Positions 1-7,401 of a stretch of DNA of 64,000 bases are shown here, one piece after another. The DNA lies in NCBI GenBank assembly GCA_963793335.1, contig CAWBZS010000004.1, positions 248,001 to 312,000 on the forward strand, read 5' to 3'. The DNA is from Sva-07 sp963793335. GTDB lineage: Bacteria; Actinomycetota; Acidimicrobiia; Acidimicrobiales; Ilumatobacteraceae. The notes under the pieces are model-generated. The model made no database searches. It had not been told where the DNA came from and worked only from the letters and a program-made list of their open reading frames with translations. The translations under genes were made by a program, and so were the position numbers. The stretch's first letter is position 1. Every line of letters starts with the position of its first letter.

Positions 1-1238
1 GCCACTGGTGTGCGGTCGTCGTAGATCTGCAGGAGTGCGGTGAGGTGTTCGGCAGCGGTCCGCAGCGACACGGGGTTCGTGGTGGCTCCGGCGCGCAAGC
101 TGGCCAGCAGCTCGCGATCGTCGACCAACGAACGCATGGCGCCCGCAAGCGCTCCGGCGTCGCCGGTCGGCACGACGATGCCGTTGACGCCGTCATCGAC
201 CACCTCTTCGGGGCCGAGGCAGTCGGAGGTGATGACCGCGAGGCCGGCGGCGAGTGCCTCGCGAGCTGCGATCGAGAAGCTCTCGCGGGCGAGCGAGGGG
301 AGGACCAGGACATCGTGCGCTGCCATCACCTCGACGACGTCGATTGCGTCGAACGCCGCTCGGACCTGGACCTGTCCTGGCACCGGCAGGGCGCCGTCGG
401 GTTCGAGGCCGTACGCCGACAGCTCCCAATCGCCGATGGCGTCGAGTCGGCGCGACGCCTCGACGATCACCCCGGCACCCTTGAGCACGCTCGCACCGCC
501 GAGGTAGAGAAACCGTGTGGTCGAGTGGTCGGCAGCCGCCGCTGCATGCGTGCTGCGGTCGGCGACCGAGGCAGCGACGTCGTCGGCGACGTGGTTCTCG
601 TCGACGGTCACCCGGTCGGGGTGGACGCCGTTGGCGACGATGACGTCGCGCAGCGCTGATGATGGAGCGAGCACACGATCGACGCGATCGAGCACCAGGC
701 GCAGCCGCTCGGCGCGTTCGCGGCGCCACACCGCGCTGCGAGCACACGCGCAGGTGTCGACGTCGGTGACGAGTGGACATGGCTGGAGTTCGGTGTCGAC
801 CAGGAACAGGCGTGCGCACCACCACCAGAGGTCGTGCATGGTGACCACGGTGATCGCACCCGACGTCGCCGCAACCGCAGTCGCCGTCTCGACGACACCG
901 ATGCCGAGTGTCTGCAATGTGTGGAGGTGGATGACGTCCGGTCGGAAGCCGTCCAGCCACGTACGAACTGCAGCAGCCGCGAGCGGGTTGTCCCAGTTGC
1001 CGTCGACGTCCTGGTCGATCCGATCCGCGGTGCCGATCCAGTGGACGCCGAAGGGGCGAGCGTCGCTCGGCCGTTCGATACGGACCTCACCGTCGGCCAG
1101 ACCCTGGTTGATCGCCCCGGAGAACACCTCCACGTCGTGCCCGCGGTGGGCTGCTTCGATGGCCAGGCGTTCCACCAACAACGTGGCGCCGCTCGTGAAG
1201 TCCGGCGGCAGGTGGGCGGTGACGTAGGCGATGCGCAT
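1..1238 (-). CDS. Glycosyltransferase family 4 (3' end beyond window)
   Basis: Retaining GT-B glycosyltransferase that probably adds a sugar to a cell-surface polysaccharide on the cytoplasmic side. It starts with ATG at 1238 (MRIAYVTAHLPPD, the usual GT4 N-terminal strand) and stays open to base 1, so about 412 residues are present and the C-terminus is missing. Visible motifs are HLHTLQTLG, TMHDLWWWC and, near residue 290, the nucleotide-sugar binding EX7E motif within ARESFSIAAREALAAG. The upstream region is shared with the divergent coiled-coil/GT2 pair; a TAGTGT box on the minus strand at 1272-1277 could be its -10. Neighbouring Wzm/Wzt genes support a polysaccharide role. The sugar specificity cannot be read from the sequence. 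Confidence 0.85.
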   Translation of the reverse strand, partial: MRIAYVTAHLPPDFTSGATLLVERLAIEAAHRGHDVEVFSGAINQGLADGEVRIERPSDARPFGVHWIGTADRIDQDVDGNWDNPLAAAAVRTWLDGFRPDVIHLHTLQTLGIGVVETATAVAATSGAITVVTMHDLWWWCARLFLVDTELQPCPLVTDVDTCACARSAVWRRERAERLRLVLDRVDRVLAPSSALRDVIVANGVHPDRVTVDENHVADDVAASVADRSTHAAAAADHSTTRFLYLGGASVLKGAGVIVEASRRLDAIGDWELSAYGLEPDGALPVPGQVQVRAAFDAIDVVEVMAAHDVLVLPSLARESFSIAAREALAAGLAVITSDCLGPEEVVDDGVNGIVVPTGDAGALAGAMRSLVDDRELLASLRAGATTNPVSLRTAAEHLTALLQIYDDRTPV

Positions 1239-1294
1239 GGGCGGTGCCGACCGGGGATCGGTCGACGCCCGACACTACTGGCAGACTGATCGCC

Positions 1295-1528
1295 GTGACC
1301 CCGACCAGTGGCGATGCGACCAGCAGCGATGCGACCAGTGGCGACCTGCAACGGTTGCGGACCGAGCGGGACTCGGCGGTCGCGCATGCTCGAGACCTCG
1401 AGATGCAGCTCGGCGAACTGCGTGGCAAGGTCAAACGGTTGGAGCTGATGATGTGGCGTCGTACGGCGCGACGTCAGCTCTGGCAGGCGCGCCTCCAGCG
1501 GGTGATGGCCAAGGTCGGTCGGCGGTGA
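1295..1528 (+). CDS. Small coiled-coil protein coupled to GT2
   Basis: A 77-residue protein starting at GTG 1295. After a repetitive Ser/Asp/Thr-rich N-terminus (SGDATSSDATSGD) comes a charged heptad-like helix, about residues 17-52 (LQRLRTERDSAVAHARDLEM and onward), then a basic Trp/Arg-rich tail. This is the layout of a short coiled coil with a possible membrane-surface helix. Its TGA stop overlaps the GTG start of the next gene (GTGA at 1525-1528), so translation is probably coupled and the two may act together. A CAGACT hexamer lies 7 nt before the GTG, in the position where other genes here have TANNNT. I do not recognise a family. The role as a glycosyltransferase partner is inferred only from the coupling. 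Confidence 0.6.
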   Translation: MTPTSGDATSSDATSGDLQRLRTERDSAVAHARDLEMQLGELRGKVKRLELMMWRRTARRQLWQARLQRVMAKVGRR

Positions 1529-3162
1529 TCGCGGGCCCGCAGTTCTCGATCTGCACGCCGGTGCACAACCCGCCCCTCGACCTCCTGCACGCATGCCTCG
1601 ATTCGGTGACCTCGCAGACTCACACCGACTGGGAGCTCTGCCTGGTCGACGACGGTTCGACTCGGCCCGAGGTGGTGTCGACCCTGCGCGATCTGGTTGC
1701 GAGGGATGCCCGCGTGCACCTCGTCGAGCGGCCAGCCGCCGGTGGCATCGTCGCGGCGTCCAACGCCGCACTGGAGATGGCCGTTGGCGAGTTCGTCGTG
1801 TTGCTCGATCACGACGACCAGCTCGAGCCCGATGCGCTGGAGTTGGTGTCGGCGGCGATCGAGGCCGACCCCACCATCGACTACGTGTACACCGACGAGG
1901 ACAAGCTCTCCGCCGACGGCACGATCTACGACACGTTCCTCAAGCCCGATTGGTCGCCAGAGCGGTTGCGCTCACAGAACTACTGCACGCACCTGTCGGT
2001 ACTCCGCCGCCAGATCGTGACGGACGTCGGAGGCTTCCGCCACGGCTACGACGGGTCGCAGGACCACGACCTGATCTTGCGTGTCACCGAACGGGCCCGG
2101 TCGGTGCACCACATCCCCGCGGTGCTCTACCACTGGTGCATCACGCCGGGCTCCGCAGCCGGCGATGCCGACGCGAAGCCGTACGCCCGCGAGGCCGGTC
2201 GGCGGGCGGTGGCCGATCAGTTCGGTCGTCTCGGCATCGACGCTGAGGTCGAGCACCTTGCAACACCCGGGCACTTCCGGTCGACGCGTCGAATCGATCC
2301 ACTCCCGACCGTCAGCGTGATCGTGCCCACGGTCGGCACGTCGAGGCCCGTGTGGGGCGTCGATCGGCCACTGGTGCTCGAAGCGGTCCGCTCGCTGCTC
2401 GACGTCACCGACTATCCAACGCTCGACGTGGTCGTCGTGGCCGACCCCGACACACCCACCGACGTGATCGAGCAACTCGATGGGCTCGACTGCACCGTGA
2501 TCGCCGGCACCGGCGAGTTCAACTTCTCGACGCGCTGCAACCAGGGCGCTGCGGCATCGAGCGGCGAGCTGCTGCTCTTCCTCAATGACGACACGCTGGT
2601 GGAACAACCCGATTGGCTCAGGGCGATGGTCGGCTTTCTCGCGGAGGACGACGTCGGGGTGGTGGGTGCTCGCCTCCTCTACGCCGACGGCACGCTGCAA
2701 CACGGCGGCCTCCTGCTCAACGAGCAGCCACTGCACATCTTCCACGGGTTCGCCGGTGACGACCCCGGCCCCTTCGGGCTGCTGGAACTCGATCGAGAGG
2801 TGTCAGCGGTGACCGCGGCGGTGATGCTCACCCCTCGATCGGTGTTCGACGAACTCGGGGGATTTCCCGAGGAATTCCGAATTGCCTTCAACGATCTCGA
2901 CTACTGCCTGCGGGTTCGAGCGACGGGCCGGCGGATCATCTGGAGCGCCCACTCGACGCTGTTCCACTTCGAATCGCAGACCCGACGTCCCGATGCCGAT
3001 CAGCACGAGATCGATCTGCTGTACGAACGTTGGGGTGCCGAGTTGCGGTCGGACCCCTACGGCAACCCCGCGTTCGCTCCCAAGCAAGCGGTGTGGCTGC
3101 CGGCGTCACGGGCCACCCTGGCTGCGGCGCTCCGGGCCAAGTTCGATCAGCTGCGGAGGTGA
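1525..3162 (+). CDS. Tandem-domain family 2 glycosyltransferase
   Basis: A 545-residue protein with two GT-A fold family 2 domains. The first starts near residue 6 (FSICTPVHNPP, then LVDDGST and LLDHDDQL, the metal/nucleotide-binding acidic motifs). The second starts near residue 260 (TVSVIVPTVG, then FLNDDTLVE and a catalytic-type acidic region NDLDYCLRV). Tandem GT2 proteins of this kind build rhamnose- or galactose-containing polymers. I chose GTG 1525 because the GT2 fold begins a few residues later and because the codon overlaps the TGA of the upstream small gene. A longer reading from 1231 would add about 98 residues of Arg-rich out-of-frame sequence. It lies beside the Wzt/Wzm exporter genes and converges on them. 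Confidence 0.85.
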   Translation: MIAGPQFSICTPVHNPPLDLLHACLDSVTSQTHTDWELCLVDDGSTRPEVVSTLRDLVARDARVHLVERPAAGGIVAASNAALEMAVGEFVVLLDHDDQLEPDALELVSAAIEADPTIDYVYTDEDKLSADGTIYDTFLKPDWSPERLRSQNYCTHLSVLRRQIVTDVGGFRHGYDGSQDHDLILRVTERARSVHHIPAVLYHWCITPGSAAGDADAKPYAREAGRRAVADQFGRLGIDAEVEHLATPGHFRSTRRIDPLPTVSVIVPTVGTSRPVWGVDRPLVLEAVRSLLDVTDYPTLDVVVVADPDTPTDVIEQLDGLDCTVIAGTGEFNFSTRCNQGAAASSGELLLFLNDDTLVEQPDWLRAMVGFLAEDDVGVVGARLLYADGTLQHGGLLLNEQPLHIFHGFAGDDPGPFGLLELDREVSAVTAAVMLTPRSVFDELGGFPEEFRIAFNDLDYCLRVRATGRRIIWSAHSTLFHFESQTRRPDADQHEIDLLYERWGAELRSDPYGNPAFAPKQAVWLPASRATLAAALRAKFDQLRR

Positions 3163-3176
3163 CCGTCGCCTGATGG

Positions 3177-4409
3177 CTACGAACGCACGTTGACGTCGAA
3201 CGCAACCGTGCCGTCGGCCCGGGTGGTGTTGAGCACTTCGAACGTCGTGGCGCGCTCCTGCCAGTCGAGCACTCGCCCGGTGGAGCGCTGGATGAACTTG
3301 AGGTTGATCGGGAACTCGCCGTCGAGGAGACCGATGCTGCCGATGTCGATGCGCACCGACGCGGTGCCGTCGAGCGGGGCGATGTGTGCGCCGAGTGAAT
3401 CGGTGTCGACGTGGTACAGCACCCGTCCCTCGCGATCGGCCACTTCGAGGTCGAGCACCGCGTCATCGATGCGCCGCGTGGTGCTGATGTCGATGTCGAC
3501 CCAGACCGACTCCCCGACATGCACGTGACGACGGCTGCGCTCGTGGGCATGGTGCACGCGCACGGACTCGATCGTCAGCGGGCTCTCGTCGAGCGAATCG
3601 GAATCGATGGTGGCATCTGGATCGTGGTGGATGTGCTCGCGGAACACCCGGATCGCCTTGCCGGGCTCGTCGTCGAGCACCATCCGGCCGTGATGCAGCA
3701 CGATTGCTCGACTGCACACCTGGCGCACGGTCTCGGCAGCGTGCGTGACGAGCACGATCGTGCGACCCTCCTCCTGGAACTGCTTGATCCGGGCGAGGCA
3801 CTTGAGCTGGAAGACCTCGTCGCCGACGGCGAGCACCTCGTCGACGAGCAACACGTCCGGGTCGAGGTTGACCGCCACCGCAAATCCCAGGCGCACGTAC
3901 ATGCCGGACGAGTAGTGCTTGACCGGTTCGTCGATGAACTGCTCGAGCCCGGCAAAGTCGACGATGTCGTCGAAGCGGGCGGCGATCTCGCGGCGCGGCA
4001 TGCCGAGAAACGCGGCATTGATGAACACGTTCTCGCGGCCGGTGAGATCGGGATGGAATCCGGCACCCAGCTCCAACAGCGAGGCGAGCCGACCTCGCAC
4101 CAGCACCTGTCCCTTCGAGGGTGTGAGGATCCCTGCGATGCACTTGAGCAGCGTGGACTTGCCCGAGCCGTTGTGGCCGAGGATGCCGACCGTTTCACCC
4201 TGGTCGATCGAGAACTCGACGTCGTGGAGCGCAGGAAACTCCTCGTAGTGGTTGCGACCGATGCCGAGCAGGCGTTCCTTGAGCGAGTTGACCGGTGTGG
4301 TCGAGATGCGAAACACCTTCGACACGTCGTCGACCACGATCGCCTCGTTGCCGGTCGAGGAGGTCACGTCGGCAACGCCGGCCGCCCGCTGTGCGCCGAT
4401 GATGCTCAC
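3177..4409 (-). CDS. wzt: Polysaccharide ABC exporter ATPase, Wzt-like
   Basis: ATP-binding subunit of an ABC-2 exporter for O-antigen- or teichoic-type polysaccharide. The 410 residues contain an ABC domain (Walker A GHNGSGKST at about 78-86, the signature region after KHYSSGMYVRL, Walker B DVLLVDEVLAVGD) and a C-terminal beta-sandwich of about 140 residues (from DESPLTIESV on). That C-terminal part resembles the Wzt carbohydrate-binding domain that recognises the finished chain. The start is GTG 4409, overlapping the TGA of the permease (GTGA), so the two subunits are coupled. An upstream in-frame extension to 4514 would run through permease sequence and is unlikely. The C-terminal domain suggests a capped polymer rather than a simple teichoic acid. 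Confidence 0.88.
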   Translation of the reverse strand: MSIIGAQRAAGVADVTSSTGNEAIVVDDVSKVFRISTTPVNSLKERLLGIGRNHYEEFPALHDVEFSIDQGETVGILGHNGSGKSTLLKCIAGILTPSKGQVLVRGRLASLLELGAGFHPDLTGRENVFINAAFLGMPRREIAARFDDIVDFAGLEQFIDEPVKHYSSGMYVRLGFAVAVNLDPDVLLVDEVLAVGDEVFQLKCLARIKQFQEEGRTIVLVTHAAETVRQVCSRAIVLHHGRMVLDDEPGKAIRVFREHIHHDPDATIDSDSLDESPLTIESVRVHHAHERSRRHVHVGESVWVDIDISTTRRIDDAVLDLEVADREGRVLYHVDTDSLGAHIAPLDGTASVRIDIGSIGLLDGEFPINLKFIQRSTGRVLDWQERATTFEVLNTTRADGTVAFDVNVRS

Positions 4410-5311
4410 AGCGCCTCGGCCATCGTGGCGTCGGCGCGGTCGAACAGCTTCAGTGCGAGCGCGAGGATGGCGACGGCGATCGTGCCGGTGAAGACCAGCG
4501 CGCCGAGATACCACAGCGGCCCCTGATCGGGAAGCAGCTCGGTGCCGTTGATCTCCGACGTGCCATAGATCGCGCGCTGGAACGTGATCGCGATCGACGT
4601 GAACGGATTGAGCAGCAAGAGCTCGCCCGGCAAACCACGGCGCTCGAGGTACGGCACGACGAGTTCGTACTGGTACAGGATCGGTGTGGCCCAGAACCAG
4701 CCGAGTACGAGCAGGTCGAGGAGGTGCATCGTGTCACGGGCCATCACGTTCAGCGGGGCGAGCAGCAGCGCCAGGCCAGCGACCACCAGCACGGCGACGA
4801 GCACCGCGATCGGCAACAGCCACATGTACGCCCAGTCGACCGATTGCTGGGACACCACCAGCACCAGCGCGAACGCGATCGACTGCAGCATGAAGTGGAT
4901 CAGCGAGCTTCCGACGGTGGCGAGGGGGAGCACAGCGCGAGGGAACTTCACCTTGCCGACCAACGATGCGTTGCCGGTGATCGAGATGGTGGCGGTGAGC
5001 ATCGCCGTGGACGCAAAGGTCCAGATCAGCAGCCCACACAGGAGCCAGATCGCGAATCGGGGCACGCCCGCTCCGAGGATCGTGAACACGACCGTGTACA
5101 CCACCAGCAGGAACAGCGGCTGAATCATCGACCACAGGAAGCCCAGCCGCGAATGCTTGTAGCGCACCGTGAGTTCCTTGCGAGTCAGACTCACGAGCAA
5201 TTCGCGGAACTGGAAGATCTCGCGGATGTGGCCGATCACGGACCGCCGGACCGCCATGGGCCGGAGGTCGCCGGCGACGTGGCGTCGAGCAGGTTGGTCG
5301 GTGGCGGTCAT
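4406..5311 (-). CDS. wzm: Polysaccharide ABC exporter permease, Wzm-like
   Basis: Integral membrane subunit of the ABC-2 type polysaccharide exporter, 301 residues. After an amphipathic N-terminal region (VSLTRKELTVRYKHSRLGFL, typical of Wzm/TagG) there are six predicted membrane segments, including LLVVYTVVFTILGAG, a segment around IWLLCGLLIWTF, MLQSIAFALVLVV, VLVAVLVVAGLALLLAP, LLVLGWFWATPIL and IAVAILALALKLF. It pairs with the Wzt ATPase encoded immediately downstream with a 4-nt overlap. It starts with ATG 5311. A TAACGT hexamer on the minus strand lies 12 nt upstream, so the leader would be very short. The substrate is presumably the glycan made by the neighbouring glycosyltransferases (inference). 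Confidence 0.88.
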   Translation of the reverse strand: MTATDQPARRHVAGDLRPMAVRRSVIGHIREIFQFRELLVSLTRKELTVRYKHSRLGFLWSMIQPLFLLVVYTVVFTILGAGVPRFAIWLLCGLLIWTFASTAMLTATISITGNASLVGKVKFPRAVLPLATVGSSLIHFMLQSIAFALVLVVSQQSVDWAYMWLLPIAVLVAVLVVAGLALLLAPLNVMARDTMHLLDLLVLGWFWATPILYQYELVVPYLERRGLPGELLLLNPFTSIAITFQRAIYGTSEINGTELLPDQGPLWYLGALVFTGTIAVAILALALKLFDRADATMAEAL

Positions 5312-5395
5312 GAGAACACGGCAACGTTATCGACTGGCCTCGTCACCGGCTTGCCAACCTGGTCGTCGCTGCGAGCACGCACCGGCGTTGGCGAC

Positions 5396-5980
5396 TCAGA
5401 CCGGTCGATCCTGCTTGTCCTTCTTGGCGGCCTTCTGTGCCTTCTTCCACTCGCGTACCTTGCCGAGCGACTCCTCGTCGTGGACGTCGGCGACCGATCG
5501 CGGAGTGTCGTCGCCGAACTTGCCGGCCGCATCGCGCCATCCGGCGAGCTCGACGCCCTGCGTCTTGCCGAGCAGGGCGATGAAGATCTTCGACTTCTCG
5601 TCGCCGTAGCCGGGCAGGGCCCGCAGTCGGCGATACACCTCGTCGGCGTCGTTCACGCCTTTCCACAGGTTCGCAGCGTTGCCCTGGTAGTCGTCGACCA
5701 ACGCTTCGCACACGGCGTGGATGCGCTTGCCCATCGAGCCCGGAAAGCGGTGGATCGCCGGCTTGTCGCAGCAGATCGTGACGAACTCGTCGAGGTCCAT
5801 GGCGGCGATCTTCTTCGGGTCGAGGTGACCGAGGCGCTGCCGAAGCGTGGACGGCCCGGCGAACGCCCACTCCATCGGCACCTGCTGGTCGAGCAGCATG
5901 CCGATCAGCAGTGCGTTGGCGTTGGAGTTGAGCAGCTTGTCCGCTGCGGTGTCTCCGGTGATGTACAACGTGCCAGCCAT
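5396..5980 (-). CDS. HhH-GPD family base-excision repair protein (TIGR03252-like)
   Basis: A 194-residue protein resembling an uncharacterised actinobacterial branch of the HhH-GPD DNA glycosylase superfamily. Visible features are the N-terminal helical part (ANALLIGMLLDQQVPMEWAF), a helix-hairpin-helix-like loop (LRALPGYGDEKSKIFIALLG, about 119-138) and a Lys-rich tail (KKAQKAAKKDKQDRP). I do not see the iron-sulfur cluster cysteines found in Nth/MutY. It would act on damaged bases in DNA, but the family's substrate is unknown to me. The gene starts at ATG 5980 only 6 nt after a TAGCGT -10 box (minus strand 5987-5992), so the transcript is probably leaderless. It diverges from the broken membrane gene at 6066. 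Confidence 0.75.
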   Translation of the reverse strand: MAGTLYITGDTAADKLLNSNANALLIGMLLDQQVPMEWAFAGPSTLRQRLGHLDPKKIAAMDLDEFVTICCDKPAIHRFPGSMGKRIHAVCEALVDDYQGNAANLWKGVNDADEVYRRLRALPGYGDEKSKIFIALLGKTQGVELAGWRDAAGKFGDDTPRSVADVHDEESLGKVREWKKAQKAAKKDKQDRPV

Positions 5981-5986
5981 GTCGTC

Positions 5987-5992
5987 ACGCTA
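5987..5992 (-). promoter_or_regulatory. Leaderless -10 box of HhH-GPD gene
   Basis: TAGCGT on the minus strand with 6 nt to the ATG at 5980. Position and sequence match the TANNNT boxes seen before many other genes of this window. Functional assignment is inferred from position. Confidence 0.6.
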
Positions 5993-6065
5993 CCGACGAT
6001 CGCCTCCAGGCTCTGACCCGCAAGGAACGCCCGACGTTCCGGTGCGGCTGTGCGAGGATGGCCCG

Positions 6066-7385
6066 GTGCCGGACCGACGGAGCGTGCTGCGGTGGATCGC
6101 GCTGCATCGTGGGGTTGCCGCTCATCGCCCTGGCACTCGTCGTGCTTGCGGACCTGATTCCGGATCGCTACGTGACGTACCGCCTTCGCGATGCCATCGT
6201 GACCGGCCAGTTGGAACGTGGACTCCTACAGCGTCGGCTACAGCGGGTCGCAGGTCGACGGCTGGAGTGAGTGCAAGCGGCTCACCATCGGACTTGGCGC
6301 ACCGGACGGCATGAGCAACTTCGAGTCTGCGGTGCGGAGCCCCACGCTCGGTTCGTGCGAGGTGGCGGTACCGGCGATCCTCGGATGGGCGAACGGGCAG
6401 GGTCTCGACCGTTCATTCGACTACTTCCGCTATTGGAATGGCAGCACGGCGGTGCTGCGGCCCTCGGTCGCGGCGGTCGGGCTGGGAGGTACCCGCATCC
6501 TTGCGGCGGTGCTCCTCGCAGCGCTGACCTTTGCATGGGCGAGAGGGGTGAGTCGCGTGATCGGGCCGCTCGCCCCGACGTTGTTCGTGGCATCGCTCGT
6601 GCTCACCACCGACTACATCGACCTCGCGGGCGGTCTCGTGCAGTCGATCGGGATGATCAGCACCTTTGCTGCGGGCGCGCTCATCGTGTGGGGGCTTCGT
6701 CCCGATGCGCCGCCCGGGACCTACGCTGCGGTGGCATTCGCTCGCTGGTGCAGCGTCGCAGTTCTTCGGGGATCTCACGAACCCCGACGCGGCGTGGGCG
6801 GTTGCGGTCGCGAGCGCAGCTGTCGTGGCCGTCGGCCTCGGGCAGCTCGGGCCGGTGGCAGCGCGTCTTGGTGCGGCGACGGTGGCCTGGATCGCCGGGT
6901 TCGCGTGGATCTGGTTCGCGAAATGGGTGATCGCAGCAATCGTGATCGGCTATGACACCGTGCGATTCGTGATCACCACGCAAGCCGAGGAACGGTTGAG
7001 CGGTGAGGTGGATGGCGCCGACGCTGGAGTGTTCGCTGGCGTGTCAGCGGCGTGGGGCCAGTGGAGGTTGCAGCCGCTGACGACCTGGGTGGTGCTCGGG
7101 CTCGGTCTGGTTGCCGTGGTCGCCTTGGTGCGTCGAGGCGACGCCCGCACCACCTGGCAGCTCAGGCTCGTGCTCGGCGCGGCAGCGGTGATCCCACCGA
7201 TCTGGCACGTCGTGATGCGAAGTCACACCGCCGTGCACTTCTGGTTCACGTACCGCTCGTTCGCCGTGGCGTTCGGCATCCTGCTGATGGCCGCCACCGC
7301 CAGCGGACTCCGTCGGGAAGCAGACGAGGAACCACGTCGTTCCACTCCCGAGCCGATCACGTCAGGGGTCAGACCCCTGATGTGA
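6066..7385 (+). pseudogene. Membrane protein gene with three apparent frameshifts
   Basis: A conserved-looking multi-pass membrane protein of about 440 residues can only be read by changing frame three times. The start of the product (RRSVLRWIAL) reads in the frame of 6066. The first membrane helix (IVGLPLIALALVVLADLI, then DRYVTYRLRDAI) is one base further on, from about 6105. The extracytoplasmic part and more helices (WNVDSYSVGYSGSQVDGWSE through LVWGLRPDAPPG-like sequence) are a further base on, from about 6210 to 6735. The rest (AGAASQFFGDLTNPDAAWAV to the end) returns to the first frame. All three shifts skip one base, so each looks like a one-base insertion. Hydrophobic pattern and codon bias continue across each junction. 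I do not recognise the family. This is either a decaying gene or assembly indels. Its last codons (ITSGVRPLM) are supplied by the palindrome at 7355-7387. Confidence 0.6.
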
Positions 7386-7387
7386 TC
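7355..7387. repeat. GTCWGAC palindrome, type B copy 1
   Basis: 33-nt inverted repeat centred on GGGGTCAGACCCC, with 16-nt arms and one mismatch. It lies between the converging membrane gene and aceE and contains the TGA stop of the membrane gene (7383-7385). It probably acts as a bidirectional terminator, although no T-tract follows. It belongs to the family described at 40814, 25271, 37279, 48068 and 60477. Confidence 0.8.
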
Positions 7388-7401
7388 AGTTCCGGAGGAG
7401 A

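Noticed and set aside
1231..1524. Longer N-terminus for the tandem GT2 gene
   Set aside because: The added sequence is Arg/Gly/Asp-rich and overlaps the coiled-coil gene in another frame; the GTGA overlap gives a better start.
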